Assembly (NCBI GenBank): GCA_021234155.1
Contig: JAJEKV010000017.1
Span: 16,410,416 to 16,474,415 of the forward strand
Direction of reading: 5' to 3'
Length of the DNA stretch: 64,000 nucleotides
Source of the DNA: Isoetes taiwanensis
Lineage: Eukaryota; Streptophyta; Lycopodiopsida; Isoetales; Isoetaceae
Under the pieces are notes generated by a model, which was given only the letters and a program-made list of their open reading frames with translations, ran no database searches and had not been told where the DNA came from. Made by a program: the position numbers and the translations under genes. Of the stretch, positions 38,781 through 49,000 are shown in pieces (position 1 is the stretch's first letter; the number at the start of each line of letters is the position of its first letter).

Positions 38781-40012
38781 AGCTACTGAATTGAGGCTAT
38801 CGCCCTTCTGCGTCGAGAAACCCCGACAGTTCTAGACCACCACCCGGAGGCACAATTCCTATTGAGCGGTCGGATATGCTTGTGTAGTGTGTGTCACGGA
38901 TGGACCAGCAGCGGGAGCAGACTGAGTTGTGGGGGCGGACCCGGACAAGCGGCCGGGAGGCGCAGAGGCGACAAAGCATTTGGCCGGGGAGCAAGACCGA
39001 AGTTGTAAGGGGCAAGGGAGGGAGCAGAGGCGGAGGCCCGAGGGTAACATTTGGCTAAGGTGTGTGCGGCAGCGGCATTTGGTCGATCGAGGGGGCCCCC
39101 GACTCGGGCGAACTCCCTCATGCGTGCCCTCCTCTGAACCGAGTAAGATCCCGCTCACATACGTAGATGTGCCCTTCGGAATCCTGCCCTGCCGCAAGAT
39201 GGCCTCTCGAACTCGGCATCCGCAACCGCGAACACCACGACTTCGGTGGTGGCACGACCCTGGACCCCCGGGCTGGGACAGGCAGTGTCCCCGACCTGGA
39301 AACGCCATGCCCAAGGATACGATGTGTGTATCTTCCGGTGAGATTCTCTCCCGGCTCTTCCGGCAAGCCCGAACTACCGTGTTGTGGCTCGCATTTCAAG
39401 GCCGGGGAGCTCGGCTGGTCCGATGAGGGCACCGCCCACTGGCTTTGGTGGCGCATCGCGTGATGATGGTGCGGCGGCGGCTGCGGCTGCCGGCGTTGAG
39501 GTTGACCGGTGGCCCGATTGGCGTCTTGCGGGTTGTTGGGTCAGCGGCAGACTGGTGTGTCATGTGCTGCGGCTTACGTTCTCAAGTCCGGGCTCGGCTC
39601 TTGCAAGGCTTGGTCTGTCTTGCCATCTCCCCGCGTCAAAGTGCCGCCATTGTTCATGCGCCTCTGCCTGGAGGCCCTTGCCTTGCTGGGCAACGACAGA
39701 TCGGAGCTGCTGCATTTCCCGGTCCCGTGCCAAATCCTTCTCTCGAAGGGCGCTCAGTGCTGCCCCGTTAACCTCCCTTATGCTGAAAGTACATGAAAGT
39801 CAAAGTATGACAAACCATAAATGCTCTGCTTATGCATATGAGTACGTGCAAAGGAGGCAAACGAAAGTCCAATTGTTGACTAAAACTGAAAGTTACAGAA
39901 AGTACGAATGAAACAGACACAAAATATGTATGCAAATAAAACATGCCTCATATATTACAATGTTCAAAGCAGGTGTACAACTGAAGTGCATAGCTGCATG
40001 CATATGAACTGT

Positions 40013-40513
40013 TCAACAAGTATGACTGCACAGCATGCTATAGCACGAAAATGAACAACCAAAAGAGGATCCGCCATCACCTCGGAGCCTCGCTTGCAAA
40101 AGAAATGCATGAGAAAGCCACCTGTACAAACCTAGCTTGCAAAAACAACTGTACAATAGCATCTTCAGCAAAGTGGAGACTAAGCTTGCATAGTTCGAAA
40201 GGACGTCCCTAGCAAGGCGCTCCAATGCATTCAAGTGGCTTATGAGCGTGGCCCTCATGAGATTCATGTAGCCTCGAAACACTCTGCGCTGCTTCAGCGA
40301 TACCTTCAAGTCATCCATGTCTAAGCAATACAAAGCCTCATCAAGGCGCTGTAAGGTATTCCCAAGAGCTGTCTTCGATTCACGAATGGACATCATTGTC
40401 TCTTTAGCTAGCAACTCCACATCCACGTGCAAATGAAAGCACTCTGACCTGCCATCAACACCAACATGCGCATCTACAATGCGCTCTTCATCAGAATCAG
40501 TGTCAAGATTCAC
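40013..40513 (-). CDS. Downstream ORF/exon of the HUH element
   Basis: A 166-codon frame starts MNLDTDSDEER. It is preceded by a good 3' splice site (TTTCTTGTAG near 40577), and the frame is open back to it. It is therefore more likely the second exon of the HUH gene, or of an accessory protein, than a separate gene. It is helical, with spacing of Leu and charged residues similar to the exons at 47580-47970 and 48297-48690. No known domain was recognised. Confidence 0.5.
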   Translation of the reverse strand: MNLDTDSDEERIVDAHVGVDGRSECFHLHVDVELLAKETMMSIRESKTALGNTLQRLDEALYCLDMDDLKVSLKQRRVFRGYMNLMRATLISHLNALERLARDVLSNYASLVSTLLKMLLYSCFCKLGLYRWLSHAFLLQARLRGDGGSSFGCSFSCYSMLCSHTC

Positions 40514-40624
40514 GACCGGGCTGAAAATTGCAGTTGCATCTGCTACTCCTTCAGGCTTCTCTCTCTTTACGACCTCCTACAAGAAACATGAAATATATAC
40601 ATAAGCAGTAATTTTGAAAATGAG

Positions 40625-41674
40625 CTACATAGCAGCAAAAGTGCAATCCTCCACACCCACGGGTATGAAACCATCCCATGTGCTGCGGTTTTGCACATCT
40701 ACAGGTTGTGGGCACTCCTCCCCATCATCCAACTCTTCATCACTGTCCATATCACAACCATTCGCCTCACCAAGATTGACATCAGCATGAGCATCCCAAT
40801 ATCGTCTTCTCCCCTTACCAATTCGCTCCAGAGGCACAACTCCAGGAGGCAGACCAAACAACACATTCCTTACATCACTACGGGACGCATGCGCAAGATC
40901 TAAAGTTATTCTCCAAGCAGCTTCAACACGATGCTGGGAAATAAAGGTTGTGTTTGTTGGCAACACCCATGATCCACTGAAAACAAACTTCTTAGTTTGA
41001 AGCATTCTGCAGATGGTTTGAATAAGCGAGGCACTAACGTGCCTACGACCATGGCACATATGGAAATGTTTGGCCTTAGCAAACAAGCTACGGTTGTCAA
41101 GAGTGACGCAGTTCTTAATGTCTCCAGCCCCATACAAAGCATAGAGATTCTTGCCCCTTTCAATCTGATCTGCTGTCACATTCTTCATGTGATGTCTATG
41201 ATGCAACTTACCAAAATCCTTGAGGCAGTAGCCTATCATCCCCTCGTAACAGTGCATCTTTGTATCTTTGAGGGCCTTGCACAGGATAACACCCCCAGCA
41301 GGTTTATGCGTGTCCCATCCCATGGTCTTCTTCAGCCTCAAGTTCACAGCAACGGGACTGGTGAGAGCCATTCTAAACACTGCCTGAACATGGAGATGGT
41401 CCAGGTTGGAGCCCCTCTCCAAGCTCACAATACCCCCCAGGCACTTAGACTCCAGAAAGCCACAAACAACAGTGTATATTGATTCCCAGACATCTACACC
41501 ATCAACACTAACAGTAACACTCAGGTCCAAGGAAGAAGGTTTATCTCTGCTAGCAGTATGTCTTGGGGGCTTACTGATCACGTTCTTTCTCACTGCAAGC
41601 TTCTTGCCTCCAGGGAAAACTTGTTTCCCTGGACCCCTATCTACAAACACACCAGCTGGTGTGGCGAAATTCAC
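40625..41674 (-). CDS. HUH (Rep-type) endonuclease, single tyrosine
   Basis: This ORF of 349 codons probably encodes a DNA-nicking and joining enzyme of the Rep/HUH superfamily that would start transposon replication by cutting one strand through a covalent tyrosine link. Motifs in the expected order are a beta strand SLDLSVTVSV (48-57, motif I position), the metal-binding HUH box LDHLHVQ (His93, His95), and the catalytic box GYCLKD (Tyr149, Lys152). A basic region GKGRRRYW and an acidic stretch (DMDSDEELDD) follow. No SF3, SF1 or PIF1 helicase domain is seen, and there is one tyrosine rather than the two of Helitrons. The stop lies next to a possible intron to the downstream ORF. Upstream in-frame stops separate it from 41735-42040. 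Alternatives are an endogenised CRESS-virus Rep or another HUH transposon class. Confidence 0.7.
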   Translation of the reverse strand: MNFATPAGVFVDRGPGKQVFPGGKKLAVRKNVISKPPRHTASRDKPSSLDLSVTVSVDGVDVWESIYTVVCGFLESKCLGGIVSLERGSNLDHLHVQAVFRMALTSPVAVNLRLKKTMGWDTHKPAGGVILCKALKDTKMHCYEGMIGYCLKDFGKLHHRHHMKNVTADQIERGKNLYALYGAGDIKNCVTLDNRSLFAKAKHFHMCHGRRHVSASLIQTICRMLQTKKFVFSGSWVLPTNTTFISQHRVEAAWRITLDLAHASRSDVRNVLFGLPPGVVPLERIGKGRRRYWDAHADVNLGEANGCDMDSDEELDDGEECPQPVDVQNRSTWDGFIPVGVEDCTFAAM

Positions 41675-41734
41675 ACCCTTGGCACAAGGCCTGGCTGCTC
41701 TAGAAGGCTACAGAGGGGCCTCTATGCGAACATG

Positions 41735-42040
41735 CTACTCCACTTCCAAGCGGGAGCCTGCTGTGGCCAAACTCACACATTTTGCACAAGCAATGGCTGC
41801 TTCAGAGGTCTGCACAGCAGGAGCATGCGGCCTCACAGCCTCATGCAACAGGCCCTGGGTATCTATGGCAACAGACTGCTCCACTTCCATGTGGGAGCTC
41901 TTGTGGAAATTGGAAACATCTGCAAGGCTAAAATCTTTCCATAGACTTCTACAGGCAGCAACAGCACTGCTCTCTGGAGGCCTCCCTTCTGCATCCAACG
42001 ACCCTTTCCCGGCTGCCCTTGCAAGCTTACGGAAGAACAT
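41735..42040 (-). CDS. Upstream ORF of the HUH element
   Basis: A 101-codon ORF precedes the HUH ORF and starts MFFRKLARAAGKGS. Its last 25 residues (CAKCVSLATAG) resemble the first residues after the break (CAKGVNFATPAG), so the N-terminal region holds a short internal repeat. Two in-frame stops between the ORFs mean either that the N-terminal part is decayed or that translation begins at 41674. Confidence 0.4.
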   Translation of the reverse strand: MFFRKLARAAGKGSLDAEGRPPESSAVAACRSLWKDFSLADVSNFHKSSHMEVEQSVAIDTQGLLHEAVRPHAPAVQTSEAAIACAKCVSLATAGSRLEVE

Positions 42041-42583
42041 CTTCTACCCTTCTAAAAAACAAACTCAGATCTTACTTGCGCTACCAACAGATGCCGAAGA
42101 AGCCATCGCCAGTCACGAAAACACAGACTCCAGCAGGCCTATCTCGGCAGAGGCTACATCTGTAGATAGCTCCACCTGTCCGGCCGGCTCCATCGGGCTG
42201 CTCTTAGCAGCCCCCGTGAACATTAATCCCTGAGATACACAGAGAGAACAGGAACTCCCCTCAGACCATAGATGGAACGGAAATTCGGCCCCCTCTTTTC
42301 GGCCTATCTACGCCAGAATCATACAAAAGTGAAACTTTGGGGACGTAATTGCAACTAACGAGCCACGCGGAGGCACGCTTGACATGGCAGAATTGCAACT
42401 AACGTACAATCCTTGTTATAGATAGCCAAATAATATTAGCTTTTGACTTTGTTTAGGGTTTTGCATCCTACGGCCTGGGATGCTTCATCAAGGCCTCAGA
42501 TTCTCCCAAAAACGCAGGGAATATGGTTTTACAAGGCTGAGCTGGGTTTAGGGCCACGAAACCCTAATCTCCGGAGAGCAGCT

Positions 42584-45500
42584 ATGGTAGCTCCGGTGAT
42601 ACAATGTTCCGGCATTAGAGAGCAAGGCAAAATGGGTCTTCTTGCTCTCCAGTCTAAAATGAAACAGGATCCAGATAGCTATGAATCGGAACTTCTGTTG
42701 CAGCTTCGCCATTTCCATGCTTGTCTGCACCTCTTCTCGATCAATTTACCTGCAGTCACTGCATCAACTAGCCATGACCCAGAAACGGCTAAAGAGCTTG
42801 GTGAATTGGCAACGTTTTTGGCTCATCTTACTTTCTTCTACCCCAAACACCTCAAGGATTTCCCTCAGGAGTTGCTGAAGTTACTTGATTCTAGAGGCAG
42901 GCAAATACCGTCTTTTCTCAGACGGCAAATCGTGCAGGCATTGATTTTACTGTGCAATCGACAGGTCTGTTTTTCCCGTTGCTCAGATTAGAAGTAGATC
43001 AGCACAATTTCTCTGTAGTTGATCATAGTTGATGTTCTTGCCTTATTGGTCCTTTGAAGCAGGTTATAGAGCTGGTTAAGTTATTGCCAGTCTTTATGGA
43101 CCTTCAATGTTGTGGCGATCGCGCTGTTCGAAAGTTGATATTCACACATGTCGTTCATAATATTTCTAATATGAACAGAAAGCATAGAAATGAAGCAAAA
43201 AACCGGGCACTGCAAAATATTGTTTTTCCAATACTACAGGTAATTGCATGTCAAAAGCATTTTGTTAAGAAAGAATAGACATCCGAGTTAATGGCATCAT
43301 TCAATTTTAGTGCAAGGATTGATGAATAGTGCTTTCTGTGTGGCGCAGGATGATGACGAGACTAGAGCAAAATGTGCACTTGTGTTGGTTTGTGATCTTT
43401 ACCGAAGAAAGATTTGGGTTGATGAACGTTCAGCAAATGCTATCTGTCTGGCATCATTTCACAAATCTTCCAAGTAAGGGTTTCTTCATTTGGTATTTGG
43501 AAGTGTAGTGAATTAAGCCTGATAGGGGGGAGGTGACAGGTTTTATTTTCTACAGGATTATGATAGCTACACTGCGTTTTCTTCATGGATATGACACCAG
43601 AGACGAGGGAGACGATTCCAGTGATGATGACGATGATGGTGATACCAATGGTCGAGATGGAACAAAAACAGCAACTGCTTTGTCCATTGATAAGGAGGCA
43701 ATTTACAAGGTAATTCTCTGTGGCCATTCTAACTCTCTGCATTTTATGTGGTTTATATTGTCGTACATCAGCTTTTGCACAAATCTGTTGTGATGTGGTA
43801 GTGGATGTCCTCAAATATAATCAGACGAGCGACTGCAGTTGATGTCTCCAAATATAACCAGATAACTTTTGCTTGATGAGTAGCGTCAATGCCTAATTTC
43901 TTCTCTGCACTGCATGCCTACGTTCAATCGATTTGGTTTGCTTTGACATTAAGGTGTAAATTGTTAAAATTTCCAGGCTTATCACAAAGGTACTGCCTCA
44001 AGTAGAAGGAAGAAACAAGCAAAGCTCGAAAGAGCTATGCGCAGTATGAAAAAACAGCAACGGATACAATCACAAGGAACTGACCGTGGCAGTTTTTTAC
44101 CTTTACAACATTTACATGATCCACAGGTGAATTGGTTTTTCCATTCAAACAGTTCAACTCTTCACCAAGTTGCTGATAAAGCATCTTCTGCTACAGGGCT
44201 TTGCTGAGAAGCTGTTTGCAAGGCTTAATACCTCAAACGAGCGCTTTGAGGTGAAGCTCGCTTGCCATTGTTTTGTTATCTTATTCTGTTTTAGTTCCAA
44301 AGTGATCAAATTTAAATTCTTTCAACCAGGTGAAGCAAATGATGATGATGACAATATCACGAGTTGTAGGGATGCATCGACTATTATTACTGAACTTTTA
44401 CCCATATTTGCAGCGATACATCCAGGTTGGGTCACACTTGAAAAGAGTTTTATCTTCTTGATTGTTCTATTTTTCTAATTGATGTATATGACCGGACAGC
44501 CTCATCAGTCTGATGTAACACAGCTTTTAGCAACCACCATCCAAGCTTGCCATGATATGGTATGTTCAAAATCTATGTACTTCTGAGGTCCATCATAGCT
44601 CTAATTTAAGCTGAGAACAGGTACCCCCAGATGCAGTTGAGCCAATATTAAGGCAGTTAGTGAATCAGTTTGTTCATGACCGTGCCCGGCCGGAGGTATG
44701 TATGATCCTGTAGATGTTTTCGATTTTGTGGAGATTAAAGATCTGACAGAAGTTTTTTACAGGTCATTGCAGTTGGTCTCAACACAACAAGAGAGATATG
44801 TCTTAGGATGCCTCTGGTACATCTACTAGCAGATATTATTGAGGTCAAACATAAGTCTAATGCCAATCTTTCAGGTAATGACATCGGAATTATTAGAAGA
44901 CCTTGCCTTGTACAAAAAATCCCGAGAGAAGGCAGTATCATCTGCTGCAGCTTCAATAGTTGCTCTGTATCGACAGGTACTTAGTCTCCCTGTAATGCTT
45001 ACATAGCATGAAGTATAATGGATGCATCTGTGATATTATGTGTGTGTTCCGTTTCAGGTCTGCCCCTCCATGCTTCAAAAGAGGGAGAGGGGCCGGGGAG
45101 CAAATTTGGAATCCCGCCCCAGAGCATATGGTGAGACCACAATTTTAGACCATGTCCCTGGTGCAGAGCTGTTGCACGAAGAAAATCTAGCTAGTGGAGA
45201 CATAAGTGGTGATGATGAGGATGCTGGTAGTGACGATGTTACTGATAAGGATATTTATAAATCTGATATGGATTTAGATGTTAATAAGAACAACTTAAGC
45301 ATGTCTGAAAGCTCTGACGATCAGAGTATTCCTGATGGAATGAAAGACATGAATGATGAAGATGCTAGTGTTACTAGTGATGCCAACACTGACACTTGGT
45401 CTGAAAGTGACAATGACATTGAAGATGAAGATGAAGATGAAGATGAGGATGAGGATAAAATTGGGAATACTGAAAATGACACTTACAATGAAATTGGAGA

Positions 45501-46549
45501 GAAAATTTTGGATAAAAAAGAAGAGAAAACTGGTGATGTGAAACCAAGTGTGAAGCGTAAGCTGGAGGAAGCATCAGCTTCAGAAAAACTGGAAAATAAT
45601 GGGGATGGACACAGAGAAAAACGGAGTAGATTAGGAGAAACAAAAACTAGTGATGTGAAACGAAGTGAAACTAGTGAGGTTCCAAATGTGAAGCGTAAGC
45701 TAGAGAAAGCATCAGCTTTAGAAAAGCTGGAAAATAGTGGAGAAGGGCACAAGGAAAAACGGAGTAGATTAGGAGAATCAGATTTTAACAATAACAGTGT
45801 AGGCCAATTAAGTTTGACACAGCTTAGAAGACTTGCATCCACGAAGGACAAGGACGAAACAAAAACAGAAACCGATGGTATTTTCTCAAATGAAGACTTT
45901 GAGCATATTAGGAAATTACAGGTAGGTTTTATTTTATGGTCTGTTATTTTGGTTTGCTTTTGTCTAAAATCACTCCAAACTTATCAGGCAAACCGAGCAG
46001 CAAATACAGCCCTTTCTGGTCACGGGCTTGGAAATAGGTTAAATGAGCGGCCTGTCAATCCGGCTATTTTGGAGGTAGGTTGCCTCTCCGAGACGGATTT
46101 ATGTGCAAGCCTTGTAAATCTATCTTTTCTTATACCTTTGAATATGCAGGCAAATATACGTAGACGGCAAGAAAAAGATGAGCGTATATCAACTGCACAA
46201 GCCGGCCGTGAGGATCGCATTCCTTATGGAGCACGTGCTGCAATGAAGCAAAATAAGGCAATTGCACTCAAATATTCTTAGCTTCACCTTTTTGAGTAGT
46301 TTATTGATTTTGTTTTCCAATTGTCAATAATATGCTGAATATTTGCTTGGACATCGCTGTCAAATGAGCTAATGATTTGCTGTAAAATGTTTGTTGTTTT
46401 TGCAGAAAGGAGGTTTAAGCAATAGGGAAAAGGAGAAAAAAAAGGGAATGCCTTTAGCAGCCAAACGTGCAAAAGTTGCACGTTCTCGACAACAGAAGAA
46501 AGCAAAAGGAGGCGGCAAAAATTTTCGTGGGAAAAAGGCTTGGAAGTAG
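42584..46549 (+). CDS. SDA1: SDA1 homolog, 60S ribosome biogenesis (15 exons)
   Basis: Sda1 is a nuclear factor required for maturation and export of pre-60S ribosomal particles in yeast. Exons: 42584-42964, 43063-43239, 43349-43473, 43556-43709, 43977-44126, 44197-44250, 44330-44425, 44500-44559, 44621-44695, 44763-44816, 44875-44976, 45058-45921, 45988-46074, 46150-46257, 46406-46549. The frame is open for 876 codons. Family blocks seen are LQSKMKQDP near the N-terminus, [54 protein letters not shown], and the basic C-terminus [15 protein letters not shown] ending FRGKKAWK. Exon 12 encodes a long acidic, Ser-rich insert with a 46-residue internal duplication. Intron 14 appears to be GC-AG (46258-46405). 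The start is the first ATG in the open frame. A transposon ends only about 200 bp upstream. Confidence 0.95.
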
Positions 46550-47390
46550 GAAGCCATTACGTGTACAGGAATTCAACTCAAATTTCTGCGCTACAATTGG
46601 GTGCATTGTTACTCTGAACGCTTAATATGAGAACATGTGGTATTCCTTGTTGACTTTGTGTACATAGACTTTGTGTCTGGTATTTGCCTGTCAACTGTGT
46701 GTAGGGCCACTAGTCGGATCAATGAAAAACTGCTATTGCATTGTGTCGGTTCCATCATTGATGTTGCAAGCAATATCATTTGAGATTAATTCTAGTTAAA
46801 ACTACATCAAGAGCGTGAAGCTGTTGTTGTCATGGGTCATTCTTTCGTTTCACAGAGACACAATATGGAGGTCATAGATGTCACTGGAATGAGATTCGTC
46901 ACGTTTACAGCAAGCTTTTATGATCTTATATCTTGAAGTTATGGTGAGCATAGGGACTTTGTATGCTGGCTGTTGTCAACAATGCAATAAACCCTGGAAT
47001 CAGCGTTATAAAGTCATACTTCTTGCTGCTCTACCATTGCATATAATGTGGGAGATGATTGATCATAAAGAGGGTTGATTATAAAGAGGGTTGTAATGTT
47101 CCTTGCTGATTTCTTGATAAACGGTAAGAACACAGAGGAGCGGTGGTGTAGTTTGGGAAATTCTTGTTTTGATATTTTATGATCTTATATCTTGAAGTTA
47201 TGGTGAGCACCTATTGAGGGACTTTGTATGCTGGCTGTTGTTAACAATGCAATAAACCCTGGAATAAGCATTATAAAGTCATACGTCTTGCTCTACCATT
47301 GCATATAATGTGGGAGATAATTGATCATAGAGAGGGTTGATTATAAAGAGGGTTGTGATGTTACTTGCTGATTTCTCTGTCCCTGCTGAC
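46550..47390. other. SDA1 3' flank with a ~200-bp direct duplication
   Basis: After the SDA1 stop, a segment at 46921-47115 starting TGATCTTATATCTTGAAG is repeated at 47180-47384 with small changes. The piece between them (47129-47180, GGTGGTGTAGTTTGGG) also occurs at 61243-61290. The second copy runs directly into a HUH-element fragment. No gene seen. Confidence 0.7.
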
Positions 47391-48050
47391 GAGGACGATG
47401 ATAATTTTCATGATCTTTGTGACTCCACGTTCAGCCTTGTGCTTGTGATACCTGATTATGATGCCGACTTCCTCCAGTCTACATAGGAGATCACAACATG
47501 GCTGTTGGTTAGGCTTGTTAGATGCGTCATTGTACATTGTACAGTTTTCTTTACGTGTTGCTTTTCTTGTTGCAGATTTGAAATGGAGGTCGATGCGAAT
47601 GCCCAGGATGGTAGGTCACCCTGTGGTCCACATAGATCCTTCGTTGATCAGTTCTAATGTTGATGCTCAGGTTTATCCATCGGAGCTGGAGGAGACATTC
47701 TGTGCTGAAGAGTTCGTTAACTAGCTAGTTCAGATTGGCACGCATTTTCAGAAGGCTTCAATGCGCATTTTCAGGTGTCAGCTTCGCAGGTTCTACTTAG
47801 CAATTGATACTGCCATGAACAGTGTTGCGTGGGAGCGGCTCGAAATTGTCACATCTGAGCTTCATACTCTTAGGTCGCACATGAGCCTTGCAAGGGCGTT
47901 GTTGTCACAGAAGATCCGGCAATTGGATAGCATCATAAGGCAGGCTCGCTTTGGAGAGGGGTGCAACTAAGTTCATGCTGTGTATTATTGTTTCAGGCCG
48001 TCAGATGACGGCACCTTCTGCGGAATATGTTGGCTGGGAAGATCCTAGCC
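47391..48050 (+). mobile_element. HUH-element 3' fragment (plus strand)
   Basis: This is a near-copy, in opposite orientation, of 48240-48880. It includes a 3' splice site (CTTGTTGCAG near 47575), then codons for VVHIDPSLI, EETFCAEEFVN, a TAG stop, and FYLAIDTAMNSVAWERLE with RSHMSLARALLSQKI. These match the downstream exon of the split copy. No HUH domain lies upstream, so it is a 3' fragment. It ends near a perfect 17-nt palindrome (48070-48086). Confidence 0.7.
47580..47970 (+). pseudogene. Downstream exon of HUH element, fragment
   Basis: The frame has an in-frame TAG after EEFVN at the same place as the copy at 48297-48690. The two copies therefore derive from a source that already had it, or the TAG marks an unrecognised splice. 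No known domain. Confidence 0.55.
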
Positions 48051-48239
48051 ATTGGTATCAGGTCAGCATGGGGTCAAATTGACCCCATTTAAGAGAGCAC
48101 ATCTTACACAACACCATGGGTTGAAGCAGTATATAAAACAGGGGCATGTAAATACAGCACCACAAAGCAATTTAACTAACTGAAACGGCTATTTCTTCAC
48201 AGTACAAACGTGGCATATATACATTCATGGGATGACAAA

Positions 48240-49000
48240 GTACAGAGGAAAGAGGACATAAGCATGAACTTAGTTGCGCAGCTCTCTAGAGCGAGCCTAC
48301 CTTATGACGCTATTCAATTGTTGGATCTTCTGTGACAACAGCGCCCTTGCAAGACTCATGTGCGACCTAGGAGTATGAAGCTCAGGTGTGGAAACTTCGA
48401 GCCGCTCCTGCGTAACACTGTTCATGGCAGTATCAATTGCTAAGTAGAACTTGCGAAGCTGGCACTTGAGAATGCGCATTGAAGCCGCCATCCTATGCAT
48501 TTCCATGCCAATCTGAACTAGCTAGTTAACGAACTCCTCAACACAGAATGTCTCCTCCAACCCCAGTGGGTAAACCTGAGTATCTGGATGAGAGGTATCA
48601 ATGCTAGAATTGATCAATGAAGGATCTATGTGGACCACATGATGACCTGTACCATTCCGGGCATTCGCATCCACCTCCATTTCAAACCTGCAACAAGAAA
48701 AGCAACATGTAAAGGAAATCGTACAATGATACAACATCTAACAGGCCTAGCCAATAGCCATGCTGTGTAGACTGGAATGTAATCGGCATCATAATCATGT
48801 ATCACAAGCTCAGAGCAAAACGTGGGGTCATAAAAATCATGGAAATTCTCTTCAGCAGGGACGGAGTCATCTCAGTACTTACGTCTGCCAGGTCTGTTTC
48901 TTTCACTGGCACATAGCAAGCTGGCAGGCGATATAGGATTGTTCGGATATCTGAAGGCATGCAACGAGCAGGGTTCAGGAAGATCCTCCAGGCTGCACGG
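48240..49000 (-). mobile_element. HUH-element copy 2, 3' part (separated by retrotransposon)
   Basis: This minus-strand sequence continues the reading frame broken at 60052. The C-terminal HUH-protein region AAWRIFLNPARCMPSDIR lies at about 49000-48940. It is followed by an acidic tail, an intron ending CTTGTTGCAG, and the downstream exon (48690-48297). Comparison with 40625-41674 (HRVEAAWRIT) shows that the split falls between HRV and AAWRI. Confidence 0.75.

Larger units (their letters stand above)
35399..39790 (-). mobile_element. Decayed LINE (non-LTR retrotransposon)
   Basis: In minus-strand order there is an apurinic-type endonuclease (38780-37965), a reverse transcriptase (about 37402-36516) and a C-terminal tail with EDESHAFQSCPVY (35835-35587), the usual LINE terminal segment. 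The 3' end is marked by a short TTCC repeat (35399-35414), a common LINE tail. Several frameshifts break the RT. ORF1 is expected at 39450-38860 but is too broken to recognise. GC content is much higher than in the flanks. No target duplication was found. Confidence 0.8.
39791..42347 (-). mobile_element. HUH-endonuclease (replitron-like) transposon, near-complete copy
   Basis: A minus-strand element with an upstream ORF (42040-41735), a HUH endonuclease ORF (41674-40625) and a downstream ORF (40513-40013). Its 5' region (42345-42080) matches the two non-autonomous copies at 1593-2390 and 14598-15403. Its coding part matches the split copy at 48240-49000 plus 60052-61123. The left limit is set by the LINE and the right limit by loss of similarity. 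A 14-bp direct repeat, AATTGCAACTAACG, occurs at 42347-42360 and 42391-42404 beside the 5' end. Family assignment rests on the HUH and Tyr motifs and on multi-copy structure. Confidence 0.65.

Noticed and set aside
40625-41674. Helitron Rep/helicase
   Set aside because: There is one catalytic Tyr box, no second Tyr and no helicase domain, and the HUH context resembles CRESS-type Rep more than Helitron Rep.
45353-45541. Methionine/lysine-rich 62-codon ORF
   Set aside because: It is an out-of-frame reading of the acidic GATGAA-rich part of SDA1 exon 12.
46150-46281. SDA1 ending at the stop codon at 46279-46281
   Set aside because: The conserved basic C-terminus of the family lies in frame at 46406-46549 and joins cleanly through a GC-AG intron. 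Intron retention remains possible.
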